Positions 1 through 6,465 of a stretch of DNA of 7,189 nucleotides are shown here, piece by piece (the stretch's first letter is position 1; each line of letters opens with the position of its first letter). The stretch is taken from NCBI GenBank assembly GCA_027340195.1, contig DAHWNE010000173.1, positions 1 to 7,189 on the forward strand, written 5' to 3'. The notes under the pieces were generated by a model, which did no database searches, had not been told where the DNA came from, and was given only the letters and a program-made list of their open reading frames with translations. This DNA is from Acetobacteraceae bacterium (GTDB lineage Bacteria > Pseudomonadota > Alphaproteobacteria > Acetobacterales > Acetobacteraceae). Made by a program: the position numbers and the translations under genes.

Positions 1-96
1 ATCGCGCACCACCGCGGCCAGGCAGCGGATGTCGCCGTGATCGTCGAGCAGGCCGGGTTTTTCGGCGCCGGGGGGGCCGTAGCGGAGCAGTTTCAT
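1..96 (-). CDS. FAH-family hydrolase, N-terminal fragment (runs off left edge)
   Basis: Only the first 32 codons are present. The protein begins MKLLRYGPPGAEKPGLLDD and continues through GDIRCLAAVVRD. This opening (MKLLRYG, G, EKPGLLD, G, IRDLS-like) is typical of the fumarylacetoacetate hydrolase family, in the subgroup often named ureidoglycolate lyase or 2,4-diketo-3-deoxy-L-fuconate hydrolase. These are metal-dependent cytosolic enzymes that cleave a C-C bond in beta-diketo acids. The ATG at 96 is well supported: GAGGAAA on the minus strand (104-110) lies 7 nt upstream. The gene follows the SDR gene by 34 nt on the same strand, so the two are probably co-transcribed. That partner favours a sugar-acid role (cleaving a 2,4-diketo-3-deoxy acid to pyruvate plus lactate) over purine breakdown. 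The catalytic part lies outside the window, so the substrate cannot be read here. Confidence 0.8.
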   Translation of the reverse strand, partial: MKLLRYGPPGAEKPGLLDDHGDIRCLAAVVRD

Positions 97-130
97 CTGG
101 ATATTTCCTCGCTTGGGTGGAAGAGGGACA

Positions 131-877
131 TCAGATCGTCATGCCGCCGTCGATCACCAGCGCCTGGCCGGTGACGAACGCGGCGGCATCGGAGGCCAGA
201 TAGACCGCCAGCGCCGCGATCTCCTCCGGCATGCCCAGCCGTCCCATCGGTTGGCGGGCGACGAAGGCGGCGCGCGCCGCCTCCATCCCGCCGGCGGCGG
301 CGGCGTTGGCGGCGATCCGCTCCTCGAGGCTCGGCGTGGCGACGGTGCCCGGGCAGATCGCGTTGCAGCGGATGCCGCGGGCGACGTAATCGGCGGCGAC
401 GGATTTCGTCAGGCCGATCAGCGCCGCCTTGGTGGCCCCGTAGATCGCCCGGTTCGGCACGCCCTTCACGCTGGAGGCGACCGAGGCGATGGAGATCATC
501 GATCCGCCGCCCCCGGCCAGCATCCCGGGCAGGAAGGCGCGGATGGCGCGGAAGGCGGCGCGCACGTTGAGATCGAAGCCGAAGCTCCATTCCGCCTCGG
601 TCGCATCCAGAATGCTGCCCTGGTGGACGAAGCCCGCGCAGTTGCAAAGAATATCCACCTTGCCGGCGGCGGCCGCCGCGGCGGCGATCGCATCCGCGTC
701 CAGCATGTCGAGCACGGCGGTGGAGAGCCCCGGCGCGGCGAGGGTGGCGAGCGCGGCCGGGTTGCGGTCGGTGGCGATCACGCTGGCTCCGGCCGCGGCC
801 AGCGCGAGGGCGATCGCCCGGCCGATCCCCTGCCCGGCGGCGGTGACGAAGGCGCGGCGATGGGCGAGTGCGGACAT
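131..877 (-). CDS. DHRS6/BDH2-like short-chain dehydrogenase, probable 2-keto-3-deoxy-L-fuconate (or rhamnonate) dehydrogenase
   Basis: 248 aa, the usual length of a classical SDR. Visible elements: the cofactor glycine motif TAAGQGIG (12-19); Asp37 at the end of the second strand, which indicates NAD rather than NADP; NCAG (79-82), a variant of NNAG; Asn104; the catalytic set Ser132, Tyr146, Lys150; and the PGT motif near 176-178. The stretches SVASSVKGV, GLTKSVAADY, CPGTV.TPSLEERI and the IDGG end closely match human DHRS6/BDH2. Arg143, Arg187 and Arg208 sit where that protein has arginines proposed to bind a substrate carboxylate. Bacterial members next to an FAH hydrolase oxidise 2-keto-3-deoxy-L-fuconate at C4. 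The ATG at 877 was chosen because GGAGGGG (883-889, minus strand) lies 5 nt upstream; the frame stays open further upstream, but without family similarity. The L-rhamnonate equivalent or a 3-hydroxybutyrate-type dehydrogenase are alternatives. The fold is certain and the substrate is inferred. Confidence 0.9.
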   Translation of the reverse strand: MSALAHRRAFVTAAGQGIGRAIALALAAAGASVIATDRNPAALATLAAPGLSTAVLDMLDADAIAAAAAAAGKVDILCNCAGFVHQGSILDATEAEWSFGFDLNVRAAFRAIRAFLPGMLAGGGGSMISIASVASSVKGVPNRAIYGATKAALIGLTKSVAADYVARGIRCNAICPGTVATPSLEERIAANAAAAGGMEAARAAFVARQPMGRLGMPEEIAALAVYLASDAAAFVTGQALVIDGGMTI

Positions 878-941
878 TGGGTCCCCTCCGGTCCCGGGCG
901 CGGCGGCTTTGCCCCGATCCGCCGCCGCCGGCAAGGGGCGC

Positions 942-2249
942 TCAGGCGGCTTCCTCGAGGAAGAACTGCTCGGCTTCCTCATCGTAGCCGTAGAGCTCGG
1001 CGTAGCGGCCCCAGGCGATCGCCACCCGCAGCGTGTCCTCGGCATATTCGGGCGACATGTGATCCTCGAGCTCGTCGCGGAAGCGTACCGCGCTGGCGCG
1101 GTGGTTCCAGCGCTCGTCCAGCACCTGGCGGATGGTGGCCACCAGCGGCACATGAGCGCGCAGCGCGGCGGCGAACAGCGCCTTGCGGGCGTCGGTATCG
1201 GCGCCGGCGAAGCGGCGGCCGGCGTCGGTCAGCAGGATGTCGCCCTCGGCGAGTTCGGCGAACCCCAGCATCTGCAACGTCTCGCCGAGCGGGAAGAGAT
1301 CGTCGAGTTCGAGCTGCAAGGTGGCCGCCAGCGCCGGCAGGTCGGCGCGGCCGTTGTAGGGCGGACCGGCCAGCGCCTCCATCAGCCCGGCCATCCCGTT
1401 GGTGCCGACGCGATGCAGCGGCACCACCGCGGCCGGCTGGGCGGGGCCCGGGGCGGCCGGCGCGGCGGGCGCGGGGCGGCGGGTCATCAGCGCGTAGATA
1501 TCCTCCACCAGCTGGCGGAACGCCGGGTCCTGGCGGTTGCGCGGATGCGCCAGCGGCACCGCGAGCTCATGGGCCACCCGGCCGGGATTGGCCGAGAACA
1601 CCAGGATGCGGTCGCACATCAGCACCGCCTCCTCGATGTTGTGGGTGACCATCAGCACTGATTTCACCGGCAATCTTCCCTCGACCCAGAGGTCGATCAG
1701 GTCGGTGCGCAGGGTCTCGGCGGTCAGCACGTCCAGCGCCGAGAACGGCTCGTCCATCAGCAGCAGGTCGGGATGCACCACCAGCGCGCGCGCCAGGCCG
1801 ACCCGCTGGCGCATCCCGCCCGAGAGCTCCTTCGGATAGGCGTTCTCGAACCCGTCGAGGCCGATCAGGTCGATCGCCGCCAGCGCGCGGCTGGTGCGCT
1901 CGGCGCGGGGGATGCCGCGCGCCTCCAACCCCAGCTCCACGTTGGCCTGCACGGTGAGCCACGGGAACAGGGCGAAGCTCTGGAACACCATCGCCACGCC
2001 CTCGGGGGGGCCGGTGAGCGCGGTGCCGTGCCACAGCACCTCCCCCGCGGTCGGGCGCAGGAGGCCGGCGATGATGCGGAGCAAGGTGGATTTGCCGGAG
2101 CCGGAGCGGCCCAGCAGCGCCACCATCTCGCCCTGCCGCAGGCTCAGCGCGACATCGTCCAGCACCAGCAGATCGGCTGCCGAGTCCTTGTGGTAGGCTT
2201 GGCGGCAGCCGCGCACCTCGAGCAGCGGCGCATCGGTGATCTCGGCCAT
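942..2249 (-). CDS. NitT/TauT-type ABC transporter ATPase with C-terminal AAA-associated domain
   Basis: 435 aa from the ATG at 2249. The N-terminal half is a complete ABC ATPase: Walker A GRSGSGKST (47-55), Q-loop Gln90, signature LSGGMRQR (142-149), Walker B LLLMDEP (162-168) and switch His203. The sequence resembles nitrate/sulfonate/taurine importers (SsuB/TauB/NrtD). A Pro/Ala-rich linker (about 257-280) leads to a C-terminal region of roughly 150 residues that matches the AAA-associated domain found on a subset of these ATPases; its role is unknown. It ends in an acidic stretch rich in Glu. It powers the permease encoded just upstream. The ATG at 2249 is preferred because GGGAG (2255-2259, minus strand) lies 5 nt upstream. 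An in-frame GTG at 2264 would add five residues and overlap the permease stop by 4 bp. The substrate (anion, sulfonate, metal or other) cannot be told. Confidence 0.92.
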   Translation of the reverse strand: MAEITDAPLLEVRGCRQAYHKDSAADLLVLDDVALSLRQGEMVALLGRSGSGKSTLLRIIAGLLRPTAGEVLWHGTALTGPPEGVAMVFQSFALFPWLTVQANVELGLEARGIPRAERTSRALAAIDLIGLDGFENAYPKELSGGMRQRVGLARALVVHPDLLLMDEPFSALDVLTAETLRTDLIDLWVEGRLPVKSVLMVTHNIEEAVLMCDRILVFSANPGRVAHELAVPLAHPRNRQDPAFRQLVEDIYALMTRRPAPAAPAAPGPAQPAAVVPLHRVGTNGMAGLMEALAGPPYNGRADLPALAATLQLELDDLFPLGETLQMLGFAELAEGDILLTDAGRRFAGADTDARKALFAAALRAHVPLVATIRQVLDERWNHRASAVRFRDELEDHMSPEYAEDTLRVAIAWGRYAELYGYDEEAEQFFLEEAA

Positions 2250-2254
2250 GATCG

Positions 2255-2259
2255 CTCCC
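2255..2259 (-). promoter_or_regulatory. Ribosome-binding site deciding the ATPase start
   Basis: GGGAG on the minus strand, 5 nt before the ATG at 2249. It favours that ATG over the in-frame GTG at 2264, which overlaps the permease stop codon as GTGA. Confidence 0.5.
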
Positions 2260-2260
2260 G

Positions 2261-3982
2261 TCACAGGGTCATCCGCCGCGCGGCGAATTCATAGAGCGGC
2301 CGCCACAGCAGCCGGTTGAACAGCACCACGAAGCCCGACATCACCGCCACGCCCAGCACCACCTGGGCCATGTTTCCCGCCGCCGTGGCCTCGGCGATAT
2401 AGGCGCCGAGGCCGCGGGCGGTGAGGGTGGTACTGCCCCAGCTCGCGAGCTCGGCCACGATCGCGGCATTCCACGCCCCGCCAGAGGCGGTGATCGCGCC
2501 GGTCACGTAATAGGGCAGGATGCCGGGAAGCATCACCCGCAACCACCACAGCCGCCCGCGCAGGCCGAAGCTGGACGCGGCCTCGCGCAGATCGCCCGGG
2601 AACGCGGCGGCGCCGGCGATCACGTTGAACAGGATGTACCACTGGGTGCCGAGGATCATCAGCGGCGACAGCCAGATATCCGGGTCCAGCCGGAACCGCA
2701 CGATCAGCAGCACCACCGGCGGGAACAGCAGATTGGCCGGGAACGCGGCCAGGAACTGCACCCAGGGCTGGACGTGGCGGGCCCAGTTCGGGCGCAGCCC
2801 GATCGCCACCCCCACCGGCACCCAGATCAGGCTGGCCAGCAGGATCAGCACCACGACGCGGGCCAGGGTGAACAGCCCCAGCACCAGCACCTGCCCGACC
2901 TGCCCCAGGGTGATGCTGCCCGAGAGGAACTGCACGATCCGCGCCGCGCCGAACGCCAGCGCCACCAGCAGCAGCGCGAGCAGTGCCCGATCGACGGCCC
3001 GCGAGGGGGGAAGCTCGGCGCGCGCCGGACGCAGCGGCAGCGCGAGGCGGAGCCCGGTCAGGCCGTTGACCGCGAGGCGCAACGCCGCCCCCATCTCGCG
3101 CAGCACCGCGGTGCGGCGGATCAGCCGCAGCAGCCACGGGTCCTCGGCTTCCGCCGCGGCGGTGGTCTCGAAGCGGAATCGTTCCGACCACGCCACCAGC
3201 GGGCGGAACAGCAGCTGGTCGTAGAGCAGGATCACGATCAGCATGGCCAGGATCGCCCAGCCGACCGCCGGCAGGTCCCGCTTCTGCAAGGCGAGCGCGA
3301 CGTAGGAGCCGATGCCGGGCAGGGTCCAGGAGTGGTTGCCGACCGTTACCGCTTCCGAGGCCACCACGAAGAACCAGCCCCCCGACATCGACATCATGGT
3401 GTTCCACACCAGCCCCGGCACCGCGAACGGCACCTCCAGCCGCCAGAAGCGCTGCCAGGGGGTAAGGCGGAAGCTGATCGCCGCTTCCTCGAGATCGGCC
3501 GGCAGGGTGCGCAACGACTGGTACAGGCTGAACGCCATGTTCCAGGCCTGGCTGGTGAAGATGGCGAATACCGAGGCGAGTTCCAGCCCCATCACCTGGC
3601 CGGGAAACAGATTTATGAAGAACACGACGGTGAAGGTCAGGAACCCCAGGATCGGCACCGATTGCAGGATGTCGAGCAGCGGGATCAGCACCAGCGCCGC
3701 GCGCCGGCTTTTCGCCGCCGCGGTGGCGTAGGTGAAGGTGAACAGCAGCGAGGCGGCCATCGCGGCGAACATCCGAAGCGTGGTCCGCGCCGCGTAGGCC
3801 GGCAGGTTGGCCGGATCGAGGCTGATCGCCAGCGCGTGGGGGGCGGCGATCGGCAGGAACGTGCCCTCGGCCACCCGCGCCATGCCCACCAGCACGGCGA
3901 ACACCACGATGGCGGCGGCGAGGTCCCACAGATTGGGACCACGCCGCTCGGCGATCAGCGTCGGAAGCGGGGATCGCGGCAC
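2261..3982 (-). CDS. Fused double ABC permease (two BPD-type membrane domains in one chain), NitT/TauT family
   Basis: 573 aa, about twice the usual SsuC/TauC permease length, because two complete permease units are joined head to tail. The first spans about 18-262 and the second about 330-565. Each has about six hydrophobic segments and an EAA loop that docks to the ATPase. Loop 1 is EAAISFRLTPWQRFWRLEVP (166-185), with Arg172 where the classical Gly stands. Loop 2 (467-486) keeps the Gly (Gly473) and the closing LP. A charged cytoplasmic linker (about 265-328) joins the halves. The two halves are clearly diverged, so they form a built-in heterodimer. The start is a GTG at 3982, only 3 nt after the dut stop, with no good Shine-Dalgarno; translation probably depends on coupling from dut. 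The next in-frame Met is residue 34, inside the first membrane span, which supports the GTG. The partner ATPase follows immediately. No binding protein is in view. Confidence 0.92.
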   Translation of the reverse strand: MPRSPLPTLIAERRGPNLWDLAAAIVVFAVLVGMARVAEGTFLPIAAPHALAISLDPANLPAYAARTTLRMFAAMAASLLFTFTYATAAAKSRRAALVLIPLLDILQSVPILGFLTFTVVFFINLFPGQVMGLELASVFAIFTSQAWNMAFSLYQSLRTLPADLEEAAISFRLTPWQRFWRLEVPFAVPGLVWNTMMSMSGGWFFVVASEAVTVGNHSWTLPGIGSYVALALQKRDLPAVGWAILAMLIVILLYDQLLFRPLVAWSERFRFETTAAAEAEDPWLLRLIRRTAVLREMGAALRLAVNGLTGLRLALPLRPARAELPPSRAVDRALLALLLVALAFGAARIVQFLSGSITLGQVGQVLVLGLFTLARVVVLILLASLIWVPVGVAIGLRPNWARHVQPWVQFLAAFPANLLFPPVVLLIVRFRLDPDIWLSPLMILGTQWYILFNVIAGAAAFPGDLREAASSFGLRGRLWWLRVMLPGILPYYVTGAITASGGAWNAAIVAELASWGSTTLTARGLGAYIAEATAAGNMAQVVLGVAVMSGFVVLFNRLLWRPLYEFAARRMTL

Positions 3983-3985
3983 GAC

Positions 3986-4450
3986 TCAGGACCGGGGCTG
4001 GGTCGAGAGGCCGGTCGAGCCGAAGCCGCCGGCGCCGCGCGCGGTGTCATCGAGCGCCGCCACCGGCACCCAGGCGAGCCGCGTCACCGGCGCCAGCACC
4101 GCCTGGGCGATGCGCATCCCGCGGGTGACGGTGAAGGCCTCGGCCCCGGTGTTGAGCAGGAGCACCCCGAGCTCGCCCCGGTAGTCGGCATCGATGGTGC
4201 CGGGGCTGTTGGGCAGGGTGATGCCGTGGCGCAGCGCGAGGCCGGAGCGGGGGCGGATCTGCAGCTCGAACCCCTCCGGCAGGGCGATGGCGAGGCCGGT
4301 CGGGATCAGCGCCCGCCCACCGGGCGGGATGGCGAGCGGTGCGGCGACGGCGGCGAGCAGGTCCAGCCCCGCCGCCGCCGCGGTCGCATAGTCGGGCAGC
4401 GGGAGGTCGGCCCCGTGGGGCAGGCGCTGGACGCGGACCGGGATGCTCAT
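3986..4450 (-). CDS. dut: Deoxyuridine 5'-triphosphate nucleotidohydrolase (dUTPase)
   Basis: 154 aa, normal for a trimeric dUTPase. It hydrolyses dUTP to dUMP and pyrophosphate, keeping uracil out of DNA and feeding dTMP synthesis. All five family motifs are present in order: I, AGLDL (27-31) with the metal-linked Asp30; II, RPRSGLA (66-72) with Ser69; [13 protein letters not shown] (84-93) with the catalytic Asp87 and uracil-stacking Tyr90; IV, RGMRIAQ (110-116); and V, the glycine-rich [10 protein letters not shown] (138-147), which closes over the substrate. The ATG at 4450 overlaps the coaBC stop as ATGA, and GAGG (4458-4461, minus strand) lies 7 nt upstream, so both the start and translational coupling are well supported. 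Placement after coaBC is standard in alphaproteobacteria. What follows, an ABC permease 3 nt downstream, is not part of that standard neighbourhood. Confidence 0.97.
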   Translation of the reverse strand: MSIPVRVQRLPHGADLPLPDYATAAAAGLDLLAAVAAPLAIPPGGRALIPTGLAIALPEGFELQIRPRSGLALRHGITLPNSPGTIDADYRGELGVLLLNTGAEAFTVTRGMRIAQAVLAPVTRLAWVPVAALDDTARGAGGFGSTGLSTQPRS

Positions 4451-5652
4451 GCCAGCGCCTCGGCGATGCGGCGGGCGAGCCTTGCGGCGACTTCGGTCTT
4501 GGGCAGGTCGGGCCAGTCCTCGGCGCCGGATGCGGTCAGCAGGCGGACGGTGTTGCGCGCCCCGCCCATGATGCCGGTGGCGGGCGAGACGTCGTTGGCG
4601 ACGATCCAGTCGGCGTTCTTGCGGACCCGCTTGGCGGCGGCATTTTCCGCCAGCGCGTCGGTCTCGGCGGCGAAGCCGACCACGAGGCGCGGGCGCAGGG
4701 GGCCGGGGCTGGCGATGGTGGCCAGGATGTCGGGATTCGGGATCAGGCTGAGGGAGGGCGGCGGGGCGCCGGGGGATTTCTTGATCTTCGAGCCGGCCTC
4801 GCGCTCCACCCGCCAGTCGGCGACGGCGGCGGCGAACACCGCGATATCGGCGGGCAGCGCGGCCTGGCAGGCGGCGAGCATCTGCCGCGCCGTCTCCACC
4901 CGGGTCACGGCGACACCCGGCGGGTCCGGCACGGCGACCGGGCCGGAGACCAGGCTGACCCGCGCGCCGAGGGCGGCGAGGGCGGCGGCGATGGCGTGGC
5001 CCTGGCGGCCGGAGCTGCGGTTGGCGAGGTAGCGCACCGGGTCGATCGGCTCATGGGTGGGGCCGGAGGTGACCAGCGCGTGGCGTCCGGCGAGCGGGCC
5101 GGTGGCGAGGCAGGCGATGATGGCGGCGAGGATGGCGGGTGGTTCGGCCAGCCGGCCGAAGCCGAATTCGTTGCAGGCCATCGGGCCCTCGTCGGGGCCG
5201 ACCAGACGCACCCCGCGCCCGACCAGGGTGGCGATGTTGGCCTGGGTGGCCGGGTGCTCCCACATCCGCACATTCATCGCCGGGGCGATCAGCACCGGCT
5301 TGTCGGTGGCGAGCAAAACGGTGGCGGCGAGATCGTCGGCCATCCCCGCCGCCATCCGGGCCAGCAGATCGGCGCTGGCCGGCGCCACCACCAGCAGATC
5401 GGCGGCCCGCGACAGCTGGATATGCCCCATCTCGGATTCGTCGGTGAGCGAGAACAGGTCCGAATAGACCTTGGATTCGGCGAGGGCCTGCAGGGCCAGC
5501 GGGGTGACGAAGCGGCCGGCGTTGGCGCTGAGCAGCGGGGTGACCGCGGCGCCCTCGGCGCGCAGCAGGCGGATGAGTTCCAGCGCCTTGTAGGCGGCGA
5601 TGCCGCCGGAGACGATCAGCAGGATGCGCTTGGCGGCGAGTCGCCCGCTCAC
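4447..5652 (-). CDS. coaBC: Bifunctional phosphopantothenoylcysteine decarboxylase / phosphopantothenate-cysteine ligase
   Basis: 401 aa, the normal length. It carries out two consecutive steps of coenzyme A synthesis in the cytosol: CTP-dependent joining of cysteine to 4'-phosphopantothenate (CoaB half), then FMN-dependent decarboxylation to 4'-phosphopantetheine (CoaC half). The N-terminal CoaC flavoprotein shows SGGIAAYK (15-22), catalytic His77 in [17 protein letters not shown] (123-127) and the substrate-clamp Cys160 in [10 protein letters not shown]. The CoaB half begins near 190 and shows [20 protein letters not shown] with Asn211, AAAVADW (274-280) and Lys289 in SKIKK, the positions needed for the acyl-cytidylate intermediate in E. 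coli. The start is ambiguous: the GTG at 5652 overlaps the ubiE stop as GTGA and has GGATGG upstream, whereas an in-frame ATG at 5661 adds MAP and has no Shine-Dalgarno. I prefer the GTG. The 3' end overlaps dut by 4 bp. Confidence 0.96.
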   Translation of the reverse strand: MSGRLAAKRILLIVSGGIAAYKALELIRLLRAEGAAVTPLLSANAGRFVTPLALQALAESKVYSDLFSLTDESEMGHIQLSRAADLLVVAPASADLLARMAAGMADDLAATVLLATDKPVLIAPAMNVRMWEHPATQANIATLVGRGVRLVGPDEGPMACNEFGFGRLAEPPAILAAIIACLATGPLAGRHALVTSGPTHEPIDPVRYLANRSSGRQGHAIAAALAALGARVSLVSGPVAVPDPPGVAVTRVETARQMLAACQAALPADIAVFAAAVADWRVEREAGSKIKKSPGAPPPSLSLIPNPDILATIASPGPLRPRLVVGFAAETDALAENAAAKRVRKNADWIVANDVSPATGIMGGARNTVRLLTASGAEDWPDLPKTEVAARLARRIAEALA

Positions 5653-6398
5653 AGGCGCCATCCGGAATGGATGGCGGCGATGCCGCCGGAGAGGTTCCGC
5701 ACCCGCACCCGGGCCAGGCCGGCCTTGCCCATCATGGCGGCGAGCGTCTCCTGATCGGGGAAGGTGCGGATGCTTTCGGCGAGATACTGGTAGGAGTCGC
5801 GGTCGCCGGCGACGCGGGCGCCCAGCGCCGGCAGGACCCGGAACGACCAGGCGTCGTAGAGCGGGGCGAAGGCGGCGACCTGCAGGCGGGAGAACTCGAG
5901 GCAGAAAAAGCGTCCGCCGGGGCGCAGCATCCGCCGCGCCTCGGCCAGCACCGCCGGCTTGTCGGTGCAGTTGCGCAGGCCGAAGGCGATGGTGACGCGG
6001 TCGAAGCCGCCGTCCGGCAGCGGCAGGCGCTCGGCATCGGCGATCAGGAAGCCGAGATCGCCGAGCTGGCCGCGGTCGGCGGCGCGGTCGCGGGCGATGG
6101 CGAGCATGGCGGGGTTGATGTCGGTGAGCAGCGCGGGCCCACCGCCGAGGCGGCGCCAGCCGAGGCCGATATCGCCGGTGCCGGCGGCGAGGTCGAGCAG
6201 GGACCGGTTCGGCCGGGGATCGAGCGCGGCGAGCAGGATACGCTTCCAGACCCGATGGATGCCGAGCGACATCAGGTCGTTCATCAAATCGTATCTCGGG
6301 GCGACGGAGGCGAACACCTCCCGCACCAGGCCTGCCTTGTCGGCGGCTGGGACGCGGCGGAAGCCGAAATCGGTCTCGGTCGCTTGGGTGGCGGTCAT
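5649..6398 (-). CDS. ubiE: Demethylmenaquinone/2-methoxy-6-polyprenyl-1,4-benzoquinol C-methyltransferase
   Basis: 249 aa, the usual length. It is a SAM-dependent enzyme that puts the C-methyl group on the ubiquinone ring precursor (and on demethylmenaquinone where that exists). Evidence: the family opening FGFRRVP with [17 protein letters not shown] (36-52); the SAM-binding motif [11 protein letters not shown] (69-78); acidic Asp93 after strand 2; AFGLRNCTD (138-146); [16 protein letters not shown] (155-170); and the C-terminal [14 protein letters not shown] and [11 protein letters not shown]. The ATG at 6398 is preceded by C-rich sequence without a Shine-Dalgarno, so the transcript may be leaderless or nearly so. 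The gene diverges from mutM across 65 bp and heads the run of minus-strand genes. Its stop overlaps the coaBC start. In many alphaproteobacteria ubiB lies between these two genes; here it does not. Confidence 0.96.
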   Translation of the reverse strand: MTATQATETDFGFRRVPAADKAGLVREVFASVAPRYDLMNDLMSLGIHRVWKRILLAALDPRPNRSLLDLAAGTGDIGLGWRRLGGGPALLTDINPAMLAIARDRAADRGQLGDLGFLIADAERLPLPDGGFDRVTIAFGLRNCTDKPAVLAEARRMLRPGGRFFCLEFSRLQVAAFAPLYDAWSFRVLPALGARVAGDRDSYQYLAESIRTFPDQETLAAMMGKAGLARVRVRNLSGGIAAIHSGWRL

Positions 6399-6463
6399 GG
6401 CGGGGGCGGTATAGCCTGCCCCCGGGGTCGCGGGAACCGTCCGCCGACCGTTGGAGGCGGTCG
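6399..6463. promoter_or_regulatory. Divergent ubiE/mutM intergenic region with a 7-bp inverted repeat
   Basis: This 65-bp spacer must hold the promoter for ubiE and the genes behind it, and probably the mutM promoter too. It contains a perfect inverted repeat, CGGGGGC (6401-6407) and GCCCCCG (6418-6424), around a 10-nt centre that holds the only A/T-rich stretch (GGTATAGCCT). On the minus strand that centre reads CTATAC, a possible -10 element for ubiE. I could not identify a convincing -35 box. Whether the repeat is an operator, a hairpin or chance in GC-rich DNA is open. Confidence 0.4.
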
Positions 6464-6465
6464 GT
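6436..6465 (+). promoter_or_regulatory. Candidate alternative hairpins over the mutM ribosome-binding site and start codon
   Basis: Two mutually exclusive stems can be drawn. Stem A pairs 6436-6445 with 6456-6465: nine Watson-Crick pairs and one U.U mismatch, with a 10-nt loop. It buries part of GGAGG and the first two bases of the start codon. Stem B pairs CCGACCG (6444-6450) with CGGTCGG (6458-6464): seven perfect pairs, with the loop TTGGAGG presenting the whole Shine-Dalgarno. The pairings are read directly from the sequence. A regulatory role is inference, and the transcription start is unknown. Confidence 0.3.
6453..6457 (+). promoter_or_regulatory. mutM Shine-Dalgarno fixing the GTG start
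   Basis: GGAGG lies 6 nt before the GTG at 6464. It supports that codon as the start, where translation gives the invariant MPELPEVET opening. Confidence 0.8.

Noticed and set aside
900..925. Possible intrinsic terminator in the gap between the ABC ATPase and the SDR gene
   Set aside because: GCGGCGG and CCGCCGC can form a 7-bp stem with a 12-nt loop, but no T-run follows on the minus strand and GC-rich DNA makes such stems by chance. It could still be a weak factor-dependent site. I saw no clear promoter in 878-941 either.
113..1661. Long plus-strand open frames of 390-511 codons over the left part
   Set aside because: Antisense to the SDR and ABC ATPase genes. The translations are low in complexity, without motifs or a ribosome-binding site.
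4113..4121. dUTPase motif IV reads RGMRIAQ instead of the textbook RGDRIAQ
   Set aside because: This position varies among bacterial dUTPases, and all catalytic residues in the other motifs are intact, so it is not a sign of lost activity.
2774..5032. 752-codon open frame on the plus strand
   Set aside because: It lies antisense to the permease, dut and part of coaBC, all of which have clear family motifs. Its translation is Arg/Gly/Gln-rich with no recognisable domain, as expected from a GC-rich shadow frame.
4339..5754. 471-codon plus-strand frame
   Set aside because: Antisense to coaBC and parts of dut and ubiE. The Gly/Ala/Asp-rich translation is the usual mirror of a GC-rich gene.
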